The translations under genes were made by a program, and so were the position numbers. Source: Duncaniella muris (GTDB lineage Bacteria > Bacteroidota > Bacteroidia > Bacteroidales > Muribaculaceae). Taken from it: 64,000 nucleotides of DNA. The notes under the pieces are model-generated. The model did no database searches. It saw only the letters and a list, made by a program, of their open reading frames with translations, and was not told the origin of the DNA. The stretch is taken from assembly GCF_003024805.1 (NCBI RefSeq), contig NZ_PUEC01000011.1, positions 32,046-96,045 of the forward strand. The letters run 5' to 3'. Positions 54,505-63,830 of the stretch are shown here, one piece after another. Position 1 is the first letter of the stretch, and every line of letters starts with the position of its first letter.

Positions 54505-55452
54505 ATGAAATTATTTGCAAAAATACTGGCAGGCACCTGCATGGTCCTGTCAGCACAGACACTGCTTGCCGCTCCTCCCAAACTGATGATTGTCCCGGAC
54601 AAGACCTGGTGTATCGAAAAAGGTTATGTCATCGAGACCGAACGCAATGGAAAAGTGCGTCAGCGCGAGGACTATGACAAGGCTCTTGTCGACCCGGATT
54701 TCAAAAATGTGCAGCTTGCCATCTCACAGATCATGGCCGAGCGTAACTTCCCTGTTATCAGCGGAGAGTCGCAGTCTGAAACTGACGATGAGGATGAAAT
54801 GCTTGACGAAGCCTTTGAGGGTGCCGAAACCGGTTCCGGTGTGCAGACAAATGCCTATGATGAACTGCTCAAGCGCAACAAACCGGACATCACTCTTAAG
54901 ATCGGCTGGAATATAAACAATGCCGGTTCGATCTATTCGGCAGACTATCGCATCGAAGCCATTGACACCTATTCAAACAAGTCGGTAGCTCCTATCGCCG
55001 GCCAGACCGGAGAGATGCGGCGCACAGTGCCTCTGAGCGTGGCTCTCAAGCAGACGGCTAAAAACAATATGGATGACTTCTGCCAGAAATTGCAAACTTA
55101 TTTTGATGATATCCATGCAAACGGCCGTGAGATCCGCCTTGATGTACGCATTATCGACAACGGTTCGGGCACTACCATGAATCAGGAATTCGAAGGTCAG
55201 GAGCTCTCGGAGATCATCTATAACTGGGTGAGCGACAACACTGTCAACCATCAGTTCAGCCAGCGCTCCGGCGGCCGCAACATGGCCCGCTACGATCAGG
55301 TGAGAATCCCTCTCAATGGCTCCGACGGTCGTCCGCAGGATGCATCTCGCTGGGTCAAAGGTCTTCAGGACAAGCTGAAATCACTTGGTCTCGTGGCTGA
55401 AAACGCATCGACCGGCCTTGGCGCCGCCCGTATCTATATCGGAGAGAAATAA
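54505..55452 (+). CDS. DUF6175 family exported protein
   Basis: 315 residues. Signal peptide MKLFAKILAGTCMVLSAQTLLA, then PPKLMIVPDKTWCIEKGYV, an acidic patch (about 94-110, ETDDEDEMLDEAFEG), KRNKPDITLKIGWNINNAG, ANGREIRLDVRI and the ending GLGAARIYIGEK. I recognise the DUF6175 family from Bacteroidales proteins of the same plan; its role is unknown. Fourth gene of the run, 68 nt after the previous gene. Confidence 0.85.
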   Translation: MKLFAKILAGTCMVLSAQTLLAAPPKLMIVPDKTWCIEKGYVIETERNGKVRQREDYDKALVDPDFKNVQLAISQIMAERNFPVISGESQSETDDEDEMLDEAFEGAETGSGVQTNAYDELLKRNKPDITLKIGWNINNAGSIYSADYRIEAIDTYSNKSVAPIAGQTGEMRRTVPLSVALKQTAKNNMDDFCQKLQTYFDDIHANGREIRLDVRIIDNGSGTTMNQEFEGQELSEIIYNWVSDNTVNHQFSQRSGGRNMARYDQVRIPLNGSDGRPQDASRWVKGLQDKLKSLGLVAENASTGLGAARIYIGEK

Positions 55453-55491
55453 CAAGCGTGTAAAATAAAGAACCCTAACTTAAACAAAAAT

Positions 55492-56430
55492 ATGAAACTC
55501 AGACAGATATTGCTTGGCGCGGCCATAGCCGCAATGCCGGTGGCAGCAGCGGCAGCCGATTGCGAGATCGGTATGGGCATCGCGCCCATAATGGAAGGTG
55601 ACCAGGTGCCGGCGGCTGTGGCCCGTCAGCTTGAAGCCAAGCTGAAAACGGTGCTGACCCATGTAGGCGTTGCGGCAGGTGACTATGACTGCCAGTTCTT
55701 TCTGACCGGACGCTTCGACGAGGCTTTCAGCCAGGAAGCCGGCGGAGTGGGCGGACGTGTGCTTGTGAAGACCAATCTTCAGCTTGCCATCTGCGACGGT
55801 GAAAACAGAAAGGTGTTTGCCACCGCCACATTCCCGCTCAAAGGCGTAGGAGCCTCTGACCAGCAGGCGCTCACTCGCGCACTCGGAAGCCTCAATGCCC
55901 GGAATCCGGAGTTTATCAACTTTGTTGAGAACGGCAAGGCAAAGATTGTGGACTATTTCGACAAAAACTATCCCACCTACATGGCCAAGGCTCAGAAGGC
56001 TTTGAAAGCCCGTGACTATGACGAGGCTCTCTATTGGTCAACGTCGATTCCGGAATGCTGTGCCGGCTACGCACAGGCCGCTGAATTGGCCAGCAGTATC
56101 TATCAGGACAAGATCGACTATGACGGCGCCATGCTCCTCGCACAGGCCGAAGGCGAATGGGCTTCAGATCCATCGGCTGAAGGCGGACGCGCGGCCTACG
56201 GCTATCTTAGCCGGATTGATCCCTCGGCTGCATGCTATGCCAAAGCCAAGGCTCTCGGAAAGAAGATAAGCGCATCGGTCAGGGAGGATTATGATTTCGA
56301 GACCAAGGAGAAATACCGCAATGCGGTCGAACTTGAAAAGCAGCGCATCGACGCTGCCCGCCAGGTGGCTGTGGCCTGGGCTCAGAACCAGCCCAAGACA
56401 GTGGTCAAAAACAACTGGATTGCCTGGTGA
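55492..56430 (+). CDS. Exported protein of unknown function with helical repeat region
   Basis: 312 residues. Signal peptide MKLRQILLGAAIAAMPVAAAAA. The N-terminal half (EIGMGIAPIMEGDQVPAAVARQLEAKLKTVL ... CQFFLTGRFDEAF ... QLAICDG) resembles periplasmic beta/alpha domains of the CsgG/LpoB kind (weak). The C-terminal half (about 165-290) has TPR-like helix pairs (KAQKALKARDYDEALYWSTSIP). Not recognised as a named family. Fifth gene of the run. Confidence 0.7.
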   Translation: MKLRQILLGAAIAAMPVAAAAADCEIGMGIAPIMEGDQVPAAVARQLEAKLKTVLTHVGVAAGDYDCQFFLTGRFDEAFSQEAGGVGGRVLVKTNLQLAICDGENRKVFATATFPLKGVGASDQQALTRALGSLNARNPEFINFVENGKAKIVDYFDKNYPTYMAKAQKALKARDYDEALYWSTSIPECCAGYAQAAELASSIYQDKIDYDGAMLLAQAEGEWASDPSAEGGRAAYGYLSRIDPSAACYAKAKALGKKISASVREDYDFETKEKYRNAVELEKQRIDAARQVAVAWAQNQPKTVVKNNWIAW

Positions 56431-56496
56431 CCTGTCGCCGGATGATGTAAAAACACGCACTTAATATATTACACAACATATAAAAATCAGAAACAG

Positions 56497-57987
56497 ATGA
56501 AAATCAACAGACTTATCTTGGCAAGTTGCTTTGTGACTATGTTGGGAACACACGGTATCATGAAAGGCGAAGACGTGAAATTCATGCGCAGTTCGATCTA
56601 CACGGTACTCGTTAATTCCAATGACCAGAACCAGCGTCTCGACAGAGAGGCTATCGAAACCGACTCGGCCGGCTATGCACTGACTCTTCAGGAATCAGGT
56701 CTTTCGAGCCTCGGCGGTGTGCCCCAGATGGTGTTCCCTTCGATCGCTATTCCCGAACAGTTCAATGACCACAATCTCCAGTGGCGTATCATCGACTTTG
56801 ATGCGCTGACTGCCGATATGACCGATGAAGAAGCCAAGGCCGCCCGCCCCAAAAGCGGCGGTGCCGGCAAGTTCATGAAAGGCCTCGGCGGATCTCTGCT
56901 TGCAGGTGCTTCCGGAAAGCAGGAATCTTCGCTTGTCAGAGTGGAAAAGGTGGATGACTACATGCACGCGGCTGTCAACAAGTTCCTTGCCGACAACAAG
57001 GTGGCAGACTACATGGTGGCCAAGTGGTATGGCTATAATCCTGAAGGCAAACCCCAGTTCAACACCGGACTCATTCAGGAGCGCGGACTGGAAAACGCTT
57101 CTGCCGCAGAGCTGTCAAAGGCAAGTGCCAACGCTGAATTCAAGGCGATGCTTTCTTCTCAGGGCTTCGAACTGCTCAACAACACCTTTGTCGTGGCAAC
57201 CAACCTGCGTTTCCGCAACAACAAGGCTCTCGCTCAGGAAATCTCTGACATGGTTGGCGGTGCTGCCGCTGTGGCCGCACAGAATGCCGGCGCTCTCGGC
57301 AGCCTCGCGGCTTTCGGTGCCAAGAAAGGAACCGAAGCTGCCATCAACGGTCTCATGAAAGATATGTATTCCGTGACCGCCGTCACCAACCTTTATAAGC
57401 TCGACTGGAACGATGATATCGACATGGCTCTGAGCGACAAGGTGCTTTACAACGAAAACGCTACCCTGCAGGATCTTCTTGACGCCGGTCTCTGCAAGCT
57501 CTCATATGTCGGCCAGACCAAGGCCCGTTCAGGCGTGAAGAAAGACAAGACCAAGACTCTCGACCAGCTCGCCGCTTCGGCAACAGCCCGTGCGATTGAT
57601 ATGGCCCTCGCCAAACTGCAGGTTGAGAATGAAGTGTTCCGCACCACGGTGCCTATTTCAAAATCGGCTGATGGTTTTCTCTACGCAAAGATCGGATCGA
57701 AGGAAGGTGTGAATGAAGGAGACGAATATGAAGTGCTCGAACAGCAGCTCGACGAGAAGACCAACAAGATGATCTATAAGAAAGTAGCTTCTGCAAAGGT
57801 CGAGAAAAACGGTGTGTGGTTCAACACCACCGGTGCCGATGAAATCATAGCAAATGCCGAAGGTGCTGAGGCTGAGGCCATGAAGGCTGCTCAGGAACTT
57901 GGCTATACCAAGCTGAAAGTAGGCAAGAAAAACGATTTCTCAGGCTACTACCTTCGCCTTTCAAAGAAAAAAGGAAAAATCGAATAA
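56497..57987 (+). CDS. Large exported protein of unknown function
   Basis: 496 residues. Signal sequence about 1-24 (MKINRLILASCFVTMLGTHG). The N-terminal part IYTVLVNSNDQNQRL ... VFPSIAIPEQFNDHNLQWRIIDFD, a Gly/Ala/Lys-rich stretch (GGAGKFMKGLGGSLLAGASGK), the middle LLNNTFVVATNLRFRNNKALAQEI with an Ala/Gly-rich helix, and a C-terminal SH3-like beta stretch (FRTTVPISKSADGFLYAKIGSKEGVNEGDEYEVLE). Not recognised. Last and longest gene of the run; a weak terminator follows. Confidence 0.7.
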   Translation: MKINRLILASCFVTMLGTHGIMKGEDVKFMRSSIYTVLVNSNDQNQRLDREAIETDSAGYALTLQESGLSSLGGVPQMVFPSIAIPEQFNDHNLQWRIIDFDALTADMTDEEAKAARPKSGGAGKFMKGLGGSLLAGASGKQESSLVRVEKVDDYMHAAVNKFLADNKVADYMVAKWYGYNPEGKPQFNTGLIQERGLENASAAELSKASANAEFKAMLSSQGFELLNNTFVVATNLRFRNNKALAQEISDMVGGAAAVAAQNAGALGSLAAFGAKKGTEAAINGLMKDMYSVTAVTNLYKLDWNDDIDMALSDKVLYNENATLQDLLDAGLCKLSYVGQTKARSGVKKDKTKTLDQLAASATARAIDMALAKLQVENEVFRTTVPISKSADGFLYAKIGSKEGVNEGDEYEVLEQQLDEKTNKMIYKKVASAKVEKNGVWFNTTGADEIIANAEGAEAEAMKAAQELGYTKLKVGKKNDFSGYYLRLSKKKGKIE

Positions 57988-58079
57988 TGAATTCTGATTT
58001 TATTTACAATCTCTGTTTGCATGTGGCAGAAGATGCGATTTTGTAAAAAATCTTGAAACACACAGAAAACATGCCTCTG

Positions 58080-58113
58080 GAAGCCGTTGCGGATAGTCTG
58101 TAACGGCTTCTTC
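58080..58113 (+). terminator. Weak terminator hairpin of the six-gene run
   Basis: GAAGCCGTT pairs with AACGGCTTC (58080-58110), then TTCT. In the rest of 57988-58378 I also see GCTCAAAA-TTTTTGAGC (58216-58243), a possible second stem, and a TATCTTTG box (58272-58279). Confidence 0.5.
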
Positions 58114-58271
58114 TGCTCATTGACAGCTCACCTCCTGTCCGTATCCGCCGGACAGGGTGGGAGGTCGCATTGACTTCACACAGTGCCCTGCCTGGCAATC
58201 CGGCCGTCCTCTTCAGCGCTCAAAACCAATGATTTTTGAGCACTGAACGTTACAATGTCAGGGCTAATCAT

Positions 58272-58279
58272 TATCTTTG
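58272..58279 (+). promoter_or_regulatory. Probable -7 box of the lipoprotein/ABC operon
   Basis: TATCTTTG, 100 nt before the lipoprotein ATG. No TTTG at 19-20 nt upstream. Confidence 0.5.
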
Positions 58280-58378
58280 TGCTTGGAAAATCTCTTCATC
58301 ATTTTGAAAAATTGTATAACATACCATCAGAGGGCCCTACAAATATAGTTCCTCTGATGAACAACTCCTGCAATATTT

Positions 58379-59800
58379 ATGAATATGAAATTTTTTAGGG
58401 CGGCTGCTGTGAGGTCGTTTCTGATGCCTTTGGTGGCTGTGGTTATTCTTGGGGTCGCGGTGGCGTCGTGTTCGAAAGACGAGGCGCTGTTTGACGCGAT
58501 TCCGGCTGAGGTCGACAATGTAGGGTTCGTGCGTCTGAAAAGTGTGCTCAGCCAGTCCGGATTCAAATTCGGACCTAATGGAGTCACTACCGATGGTCCC
58601 GCTGCTCCGGAAGGCCGCTTCCGGGATCTTGTGGACCTTGCGGATGTCATGGACCGTTCAGGTGTCTGTGATATCGACCGCATGGCCTGGGCAAGGGATC
58701 GCGACGGAGTCATTTATGTGACGGCTCTGGTCAGCGACTGCGACAAGTTTGCCGAGGCTACTTCCGGAGAGATCGGATGGACTGAGGCCAAAGACGGTTT
58801 CCGGCAGGGCCAGTGGGGCGGTTTCACGGCTCTTACAGGCGACGGCCGCTTCTGGCTGACCGATGCAAAAGATGCCGTCAAGGCTGTCAGAGAGCTGCAG
58901 AAGAAAGCCGGGAAGTCTCCGCTGACGGCTCTTTCCGGAATCTGCGGGATGCTTGAAGGCCAGGGGCTGCTCAACATGGCTCTCAGCTGTGATGCCGCAG
59001 CAAAGGGCGGCAAGAAGGACGATGGCGCTCAGGCGGCTCAGGAAAGCCTATGGGCCACTATCAGTTGCGATATCAAGGACAATAAACTCGTAGCCGGAAG
59101 CGTGGTCATGCAGGCCGACGGCACCACCGTGGCCGCAGACGGACTCCAGCCTGTCAATCAGGCTGTGCTCTCATATATTCCGGATTCGTTCAGCTTCGCC
59201 TTTGCCGTAGGGCTGACACCGGATTTCGACTGGAGTGTGCTGACTCAGGCTGTCAGCGCCTTCGGAGGCTTCCAGGCACGCGGCATGATGGCTGTGGTCA
59301 CTCCCTATCTGCAGTCGATCAACGGCACTGTAATGCTTGCCGCCGGTCCGGCCAATGATCAGGCCTACAGTGAGATCGATCCCGGCAACTGGCACTTCAT
59401 ACTGATGGCCCACATGCCTCAGCAGAAAATCACCGAGATCATGAACATGGTGCGGAACTCTATGTTTGTGGCCGGAATGAGTCCGCGCATGACCGACCAG
59501 GGGCTTTTGATCGTGCCGCAATACGGCATGAATCTCTATCTCGGCAATGTCGACGGCTATTTCGCCGTTAGCAACATGCCTTTCGACAATACACGTCAGA
59601 ACAGTCTCGCGCCGCTCTTCTCCGGCAAGGACGGAGCCGTTATGCTTGAACTGCCATCGCTGCGTAGCCTCAGTCCGGCGGCTCCCGCTTTCGGTTTCAG
59701 ACTTACCGGCCAGACCGGTCAGGGCAGCACCACGGCCGAACTGGCTCTCACGGGCACAACGCAGCCCATCCTCCAGGCCATACTTTCAGCATTGCTATGA
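58379..59800 (+). CDS. Large lipoprotein linked to an ABC transporter (DUF4836-like)
   Basis: 473 residues. Long signal peptide with lipobox VASC31SKD. The body (SKDEALFDAIPAEVDNVGFVRLKSVLSQSGF ...) resembles large Bacteroidales lipoproteins I remember as DUF4836; not certain. It has two similar halves, each ending in a beta-rich part. The stop overlaps the ATG of the ABC ATPase (ATGA), so the two are coupled. Perhaps a substrate or sensor partner of the ABC transporter. Confidence 0.7.
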   Translation: MNMKFFRAAAVRSFLMPLVAVVILGVAVASCSKDEALFDAIPAEVDNVGFVRLKSVLSQSGFKFGPNGVTTDGPAAPEGRFRDLVDLADVMDRSGVCDIDRMAWARDRDGVIYVTALVSDCDKFAEATSGEIGWTEAKDGFRQGQWGGFTALTGDGRFWLTDAKDAVKAVRELQKKAGKSPLTALSGICGMLEGQGLLNMALSCDAAAKGGKKDDGAQAAQESLWATISCDIKDNKLVAGSVVMQADGTTVAADGLQPVNQAVLSYIPDSFSFAFAVGLTPDFDWSVLTQAVSAFGGFQARGMMAVVTPYLQSINGTVMLAAGPANDQAYSEIDPGNWHFILMAHMPQQKITEIMNMVRNSMFVAGMSPRMTDQGLLIVPQYGMNLYLGNVDGYFAVSNMPFDNTRQNSLAPLFSGKDGAVMLELPSLRSLSPAAPAFGFRLTGQTGQGSTTAELALTGTTQPILQAILSALL

Positions 59801-60459
59801 TAGAGAACATTGAGTTGAAGAGAGTGCTGCCGCAGGTGTTCCGCGGCAGCGAGAAAGAGGCTCCGGTCAAGGATTCGGAGCTCTGGCTCAGAGAAAGTGT
59901 GGTTTTCAGCCGCGGACACAACTATATCATCGAGGCCGAGAGCGGCACGGGCAAATCGTCGCTCTGCGCCTTCATCTACGGAAGCCGCCGCGACTATGAG
60001 GGCCGTATTCTCTTCGACGGGCAGGATGCGGCAGCCCTGAGCATCGATCGCTGGTGTGAGCTGCGACGCCGCTCTCTGGCCTATCTGCCCCAGGAGATGC
60101 GCCTGTTCCCTGAGCTGACCGTGATGGAAAACGTGATGATAAAAAACCGGTTGACCGATTTCCGCAGCGGTGACGAGATCCGCCGTATGCTTTCGCGCCT
60201 TGAGATCGAGGGTAAAGCCGGCGAAAGAGCCGGACGCCTTTCAGTAGGGCAGCAGCAGCGGGCGGCCATCATCCGCGCTCTCTGTCAGCCGTTTGATTTT
60301 ATTCTTATCGACGAGCCGGTGAGCCATCTCGATGCCCGCAACAATCAGGCCGTGGCCTCTCTCATAGCCGAGGAAGCCGGACGGCAGGGTGCGGCTGTAA
60401 TCGCCACCTCGGTCGGCAACAAGATCCGCCTTGAAGAGTTTGAGCTGATGAGGCTCTGA
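59797..60459 (+). CDS. ABC transporter ATP-binding protein (variant H-loop)
   Basis: 220 residues with Walker A ESGTGKSS (48-55), Q-loop YLPQEM, signature LSVGQQQR (about 148-155) and Walker B ILIDEPVSHLD. The H-loop, normally with a His (VIVTH), reads VIATSVGN, so the switch His is missing. It groups with the small LolD/FtsE-like ATPases by length. The start overlaps the upstream lipoprotein stop; the permease follows 56 nt later. Confidence 0.85.
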   Translation: MIENIELKRVLPQVFRGSEKEAPVKDSELWLRESVVFSRGHNYIIEAESGTGKSSLCAFIYGSRRDYEGRILFDGQDAAALSIDRWCELRRRSLAYLPQEMRLFPELTVMENVMIKNRLTDFRSGDEIRRMLSRLEIEGKAGERAGRLSVGQQQRAAIIRALCQPFDFILIDEPVSHLDARNNQAVASLIAEEAGRQGAAVIATSVGNKIRLEEFELMRL

Positions 60460-60515
60460 TATGCACCCTCTTAATCTGTCCGGCGGCTTTGCCTAGACAA
60501 ATACAACTTCTGAAA

Positions 60516-61727
60516 ATGTCAAACAATACAGTCTGGCGCCTCCTGCGCCACAATATAAGCGCCGGTCAGATAGCCGGCTATGCACTGGCCAGTTTCGTGG
60601 GCCTTGCCATAGTGCTTACCGCCATTCAGTTTTACCGAGATGTCAGCTCGGTCTGGAATGACGATGACTCGTTCATCTCCAAAGACTACCTGATCCTATC
60701 TAAGCGGGTGGAGGGAGTCAGTGGTCTCTTCGGCCGGTCATCCGCCTCGGCCGGCAACACCCGTTTCAGTGAACAAGATATCGCCGACATAGCCTCGCGG
60801 CCCTGGGTCCGCAAGGTTGGCCGCTTCAGCTCGGCCTCGTTCAATGTCTATGCCAAAGTGGAACTCGGCGGCAGCTCGATGGGGTCGGCGCTCTTTCTCG
60901 AATCCATCCCTGACGAATTTTTCGATGTCACCCCCAAAGGCTGGACCTATGAGCCGGGCCGTTCGTCATATGTGCCCGTGATTCTCTCCAAAGACTATCT
61001 CTCGCTCTACAATTTCGGCTTCGCCACCTCGCGCGGCATGCCGCAGGTGTCAGAAGAAGTGATCGGCATGGTGCCTCTGAAACTCTCGCTCAGCGGCAAC
61101 GGCCGTCAGGAGTGGGTCGACGCGCGCATAGTAGGCTTTTCCTCGCGTCTCAACACCATAGCCGTGCCTGAGGAATTCATGCAGTGGGCCAATTCGGAAT
61201 TCTCCGAGACTCCGGCCGAAGCCCCGTCGCGCCTGATCGTGATGCTCGACCGACCGGGCGATCCGCAGGTGGAAAGCTACCTTGAGGAACACGGCTATGA
61301 AACGGCCGGCGACCGTGCCGACAACGGCAAGGCCGCATTTTTCCTCTCGGTCGTGACCACGGTGGTCATCGGCGTGGGGCTGATCATCAGCATCCTCGCG
61401 TTCTTCATCCTCATGCTCAGCATCTACCTCCTGCTGCAGAAAAACCGCACCAAGATCCATGATCTCATGCAGCTCGGCTACTCACCGGCCCAGGTGTCGC
61501 GCCACTACCATCTTATAGTCATCGCCGTCAATGCCGGAGTGCTTTTAACCGCAATGGCAGTAATGCTTGCCGCCTCCGCCTGGTGGAGTGCCCCGCTCCG
61601 CGCGCTTGGAAGCGAACCGACAACGGTATGGCTCACGGCCGGTATCGGCATCGGCCTGATGCTCCTGATAACCCTCGGCAACCTCGCGGCCATCACCCGC
61701 ACCATCCGCCGCAGTTTCTACGCCTGA
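60516..61727 (+). CDS. ABC transporter permease (FtsX/MacB-like)
   Basis: 403 residues from the ATG at 60516. One N-terminal TM helix (about 20-42), a periplasmic domain (about 50-270), then three TM helices (about 275-305, 335-360, 375-395) with the charged loop LQKNRTKIHDLMQLGYSPAQVSRHY. This is the FtsX/MacB layout, used for lipoprotein release or cell-division signals rather than solute import. Partner of the ABC ATPase just upstream. Confidence 0.85.
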   Translation: MSNNTVWRLLRHNISAGQIAGYALASFVGLAIVLTAIQFYRDVSSVWNDDDSFISKDYLILSKRVEGVSGLFGRSSASAGNTRFSEQDIADIASRPWVRKVGRFSSASFNVYAKVELGGSSMGSALFLESIPDEFFDVTPKGWTYEPGRSSYVPVILSKDYLSLYNFGFATSRGMPQVSEEVIGMVPLKLSLSGNGRQEWVDARIVGFSSRLNTIAVPEEFMQWANSEFSETPAEAPSRLIVMLDRPGDPQVESYLEEHGYETAGDRADNGKAAFFLSVVTTVVIGVGLIISILAFFILMLSIYLLLQKNRTKIHDLMQLGYSPAQVSRHYHLIVIAVNAGVLLTAMAVMLAASAWWSAPLRALGSEPTTVWLTAGIGIGLMLLITLGNLAAITRTIRRSFYA

Positions 61728-61813
61728 GTCGGACGCCTTTTTAAACACCATCTTAATTATGGCGAATTCGCCATAATTAGAAATCAGACGGACGGAAATT
61801 TTTAACAGTCGGT

Positions 61814-61844
61814 TTTGATAAATGGAAAAGTTTACATAACTTTG
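61814..61844 (+). promoter_or_regulatory. Promoter of psd-pssA (TTTG-N19-TAACTTTG)
   Basis: TTTG (61814-61817) and TAACTTTG (61837-61844), exactly 19 nt apart: the closest match to the Bacteroidetes consensus in the window. Confidence 0.85.
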
Positions 61845-61905
61845 CAAATTAAGAGAACGCAACGGGCTGTCAGCCCCTCTGATACTACCCCTATCCTCGA
61901 ATCTA

Positions 61906-62586
61906 ATGAAAGTCAAGATCCACAGCGAAGGAATCAATATACTGATAGTTGTCATGCTGATAATGATTGTGATCAATCTGTCGGCATGGATGTTCATCCG
62001 TCCCGCTGCGATCCCAACTACTTTCACTGTCATCTCCGCGATCTTCTATCTGCTCGTAGTCAACTTTTTCCGCTCGCCGAAACGTGCCTTTCACGGCGAC
62101 CGCCACAATGTGGTGGTAAGCTCGGTTGACGGTACCGTCGTGGCGCTTGAGGAAGTATTCGAGCCGGAGGTGCTGCGCCGCCGTGTCAGAATGCTATCGG
62201 TATTCATGTCGGTGTTCAACGTACATGCCAACTGGTTTCCGGTTGACGGCGAGGTGCTGATGGTGCGCCACCACAGCGGCCGTTTCCTCAGTGCCTATCT
62301 CCCGAAAGCGAGCATCGAAAACGAACGGTCGACAGTGCTTATCCGCGCCACCAACGGCCAGGAAGTGCTCATGAGGCAGATTGCCGGAGCCGTTGCCCGA
62401 CGGATTGTCACCTATGCCGAACCGGGCGACATCGCCGACATCAAAGACCATATGGGCTTCATCAAATTCGGATCGCGTGTCGACATCTATCTCCCGCTTG
62501 ATGCCGAAGTCTTCGTCAAGATCGGCGATAAGACCACGGGCGGTGTCTCGGTAGTGGCCCGTCTGCGCGAACATCCTGATGACTAA
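61906..62586 (+). CDS. psd: Phosphatidylserine decarboxylase proenzyme
   Basis: Converts phosphatidylserine to phosphatidylethanolamine at the inner membrane. 226 residues of the short archaeal/Bacteroidetes type. Two N-terminal TM helices (about 12-30 and 36-55), then SVFNVHANWFPVDGEV and the self-cleavage motif FGSR (about 188-191, GSR type), where the Ser becomes the pyruvoyl group. The pssA gene follows 33 nt later in the same transcript. Confidence 0.95.
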   Translation: MKVKIHSEGINILIVVMLIMIVINLSAWMFIRPAAIPTTFTVISAIFYLLVVNFFRSPKRAFHGDRHNVVVSSVDGTVVALEEVFEPEVLRRRVRMLSVFMSVFNVHANWFPVDGEVLMVRHHSGRFLSAYLPKASIENERSTVLIRATNGQEVLMRQIAGAVARRIVTYAEPGDIADIKDHMGFIKFGSRVDIYLPLDAEVFVKIGDKTTGGVSVVARLREHPDD

Positions 62587-62618
62587 TAAGGTTATCATAT
62601 AAAACATAGTATCATCAA

Positions 62619-63344
62619 TTGAAATCAATCCGCACTTATATTCCGAATACAATCACCTGCCTCAACCTCCTCTCAGGATGTGCGGCGGTGTTTTTAGCTT
62701 TTAATCTCGACCTGCCCACCGCAGGGCTGAGCGCATTGCAGTGGGCTTTCGTGTGCATTGGCGCCGCCGCCGCCTTCGACTTCTGGGACGGCATGTCGGC
62801 CCGCCTTCTTCACGCCTATTCGCCCATTGGCAAGGAACTTGATTCGCTGAGCGACCTTGTCAGCTTCGGCCTCGCTCCGGCATTCCTCGTGATGAACACC
62901 ATGCTTCGGGCCGGCAGTCCGCTCTGGGTGAGCGCATTCGCGCTGCTGATAGCCGTGATGGGTGCCCTGCGTCTTGCCAAATTCAACGTCGACACCCGTC
63001 AGACAACCTCGTTCATCGGTCTGCCTATTCCGGCCAACGCCATCTTCTGGGTGGGTGCACTCGCCTGGATCACCGATCACGCCTATCCCGGCGATGCGGT
63101 GATGGCAGTGCTCATTGCAGTGGTTTCGCTGCTTATGGTGAGCGAAATAAAGATGTTTTCACTCAAATTCGCCAACCTTTCGCTGCGCGAGAATGTTAGA
63201 CGTTATGTGATCATGGCGGCCACAGTGCTTTTCGTCATCACCGACGGCGTTTCGGGCTTTGCCTGGACAATTGTGCTCTACATTCTGATCTCGCTTCTTG
63301 GCAAGCGCACAGATCCTGACGCATCCGAGGCGGATGATAAGTAA
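62619..63344 (+). CDS. pssA: CDP-diacylglycerol-serine O-phosphatidyltransferase
   Basis: Makes phosphatidylserine from CDP-diacylglycerol and serine, the substrate of Psd. 241 residues, multi-pass membrane protein with the CDP-alcohol transferase motif D-x2-D-G-x2-A-R-x8-G-x3-D-x3-D in FDFWDGMSARLLHAYSPIGKE followed by LDSLSDLVSFG. The start is TTG at 62619 (MKSIRTYIPNTITCLNL), since no ATG fits before the conserved PNTITC. Confidence 0.94.
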   Translation: MKSIRTYIPNTITCLNLLSGCAAVFLAFNLDLPTAGLSALQWAFVCIGAAAAFDFWDGMSARLLHAYSPIGKELDSLSDLVSFGLAPAFLVMNTMLRAGSPLWVSAFALLIAVMGALRLAKFNVDTRQTTSFIGLPIPANAIFWVGALAWITDHAYPGDAVMAVLIAVVSLLMVSEIKMFSLKFANLSLRENVRRYVIMAATVLFVITDGVSGFAWTIVLYILISLLGKRTDPDASEADDK

Positions 63345-63394
63345 CCGTAGACCTCCCCACGGTCAGCATTCAGCAAAACCTTCATCTTTCTGAC

Positions 63395-63757
63395 ATGTTA
63401 ACTTTCTTTGGAACAATACTTATACTCTATCTGGTGTGGCTTATCGTCAAGCCGCTCCTGCTGAGCTATGCCCGGCGGAAATATACCCAGAAGGTCAACG
63501 ATATGTTTAACCAGGCCTTCGGAGGCGGAACAGAATTCAGCCCCGGAGCATCGCCTTTCGGGCAGCAGCGCAGGCAGCAGCATAAGCCAAGGGGGCGCAA
63601 AAAGATATTCAGCCGCGACGAAGGCGAGTATGTGGACTTCGAAGAGATTGAAGTTAAAACCGAATTCTCGGCCTCGGAGACCAATGAAAAACAAGGCTCC
63701 TCATACACTCCCCGCGAACCACAGGTAAGCGACGCCGACTGGGAAGAAATCCGCTGA
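63395..63757 (+). CDS. DUF4834 family membrane protein
   Basis: 120 residues. An N-terminal TM helix (about 3-25) precedes a basic stretch (SYARRKYTQKV...), a Gly/Gln-rich part, and an acidic ending (YVDFEEIEVK ... DADWEEIR) typical of DUF4834. Function unknown. It follows pssA with a 50-nt gap and is probably in the same transcript. Confidence 0.8.
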   Translation: MLTFFGTILILYLVWLIVKPLLLSYARRKYTQKVNDMFNQAFGGGTEFSPGASPFGQQRRQQHKPRGRKKIFSRDEGEYVDFEEIEVKTEFSASETNEKQGSSYTPREPQVSDADWEEIR

Positions 63758-63830
63758 ACGGCCACAGCGCGCAGATTGCCTACAGAAATGTCAGATATGT
63801 GGTATCCGATGACATATTGACTATTATTAC

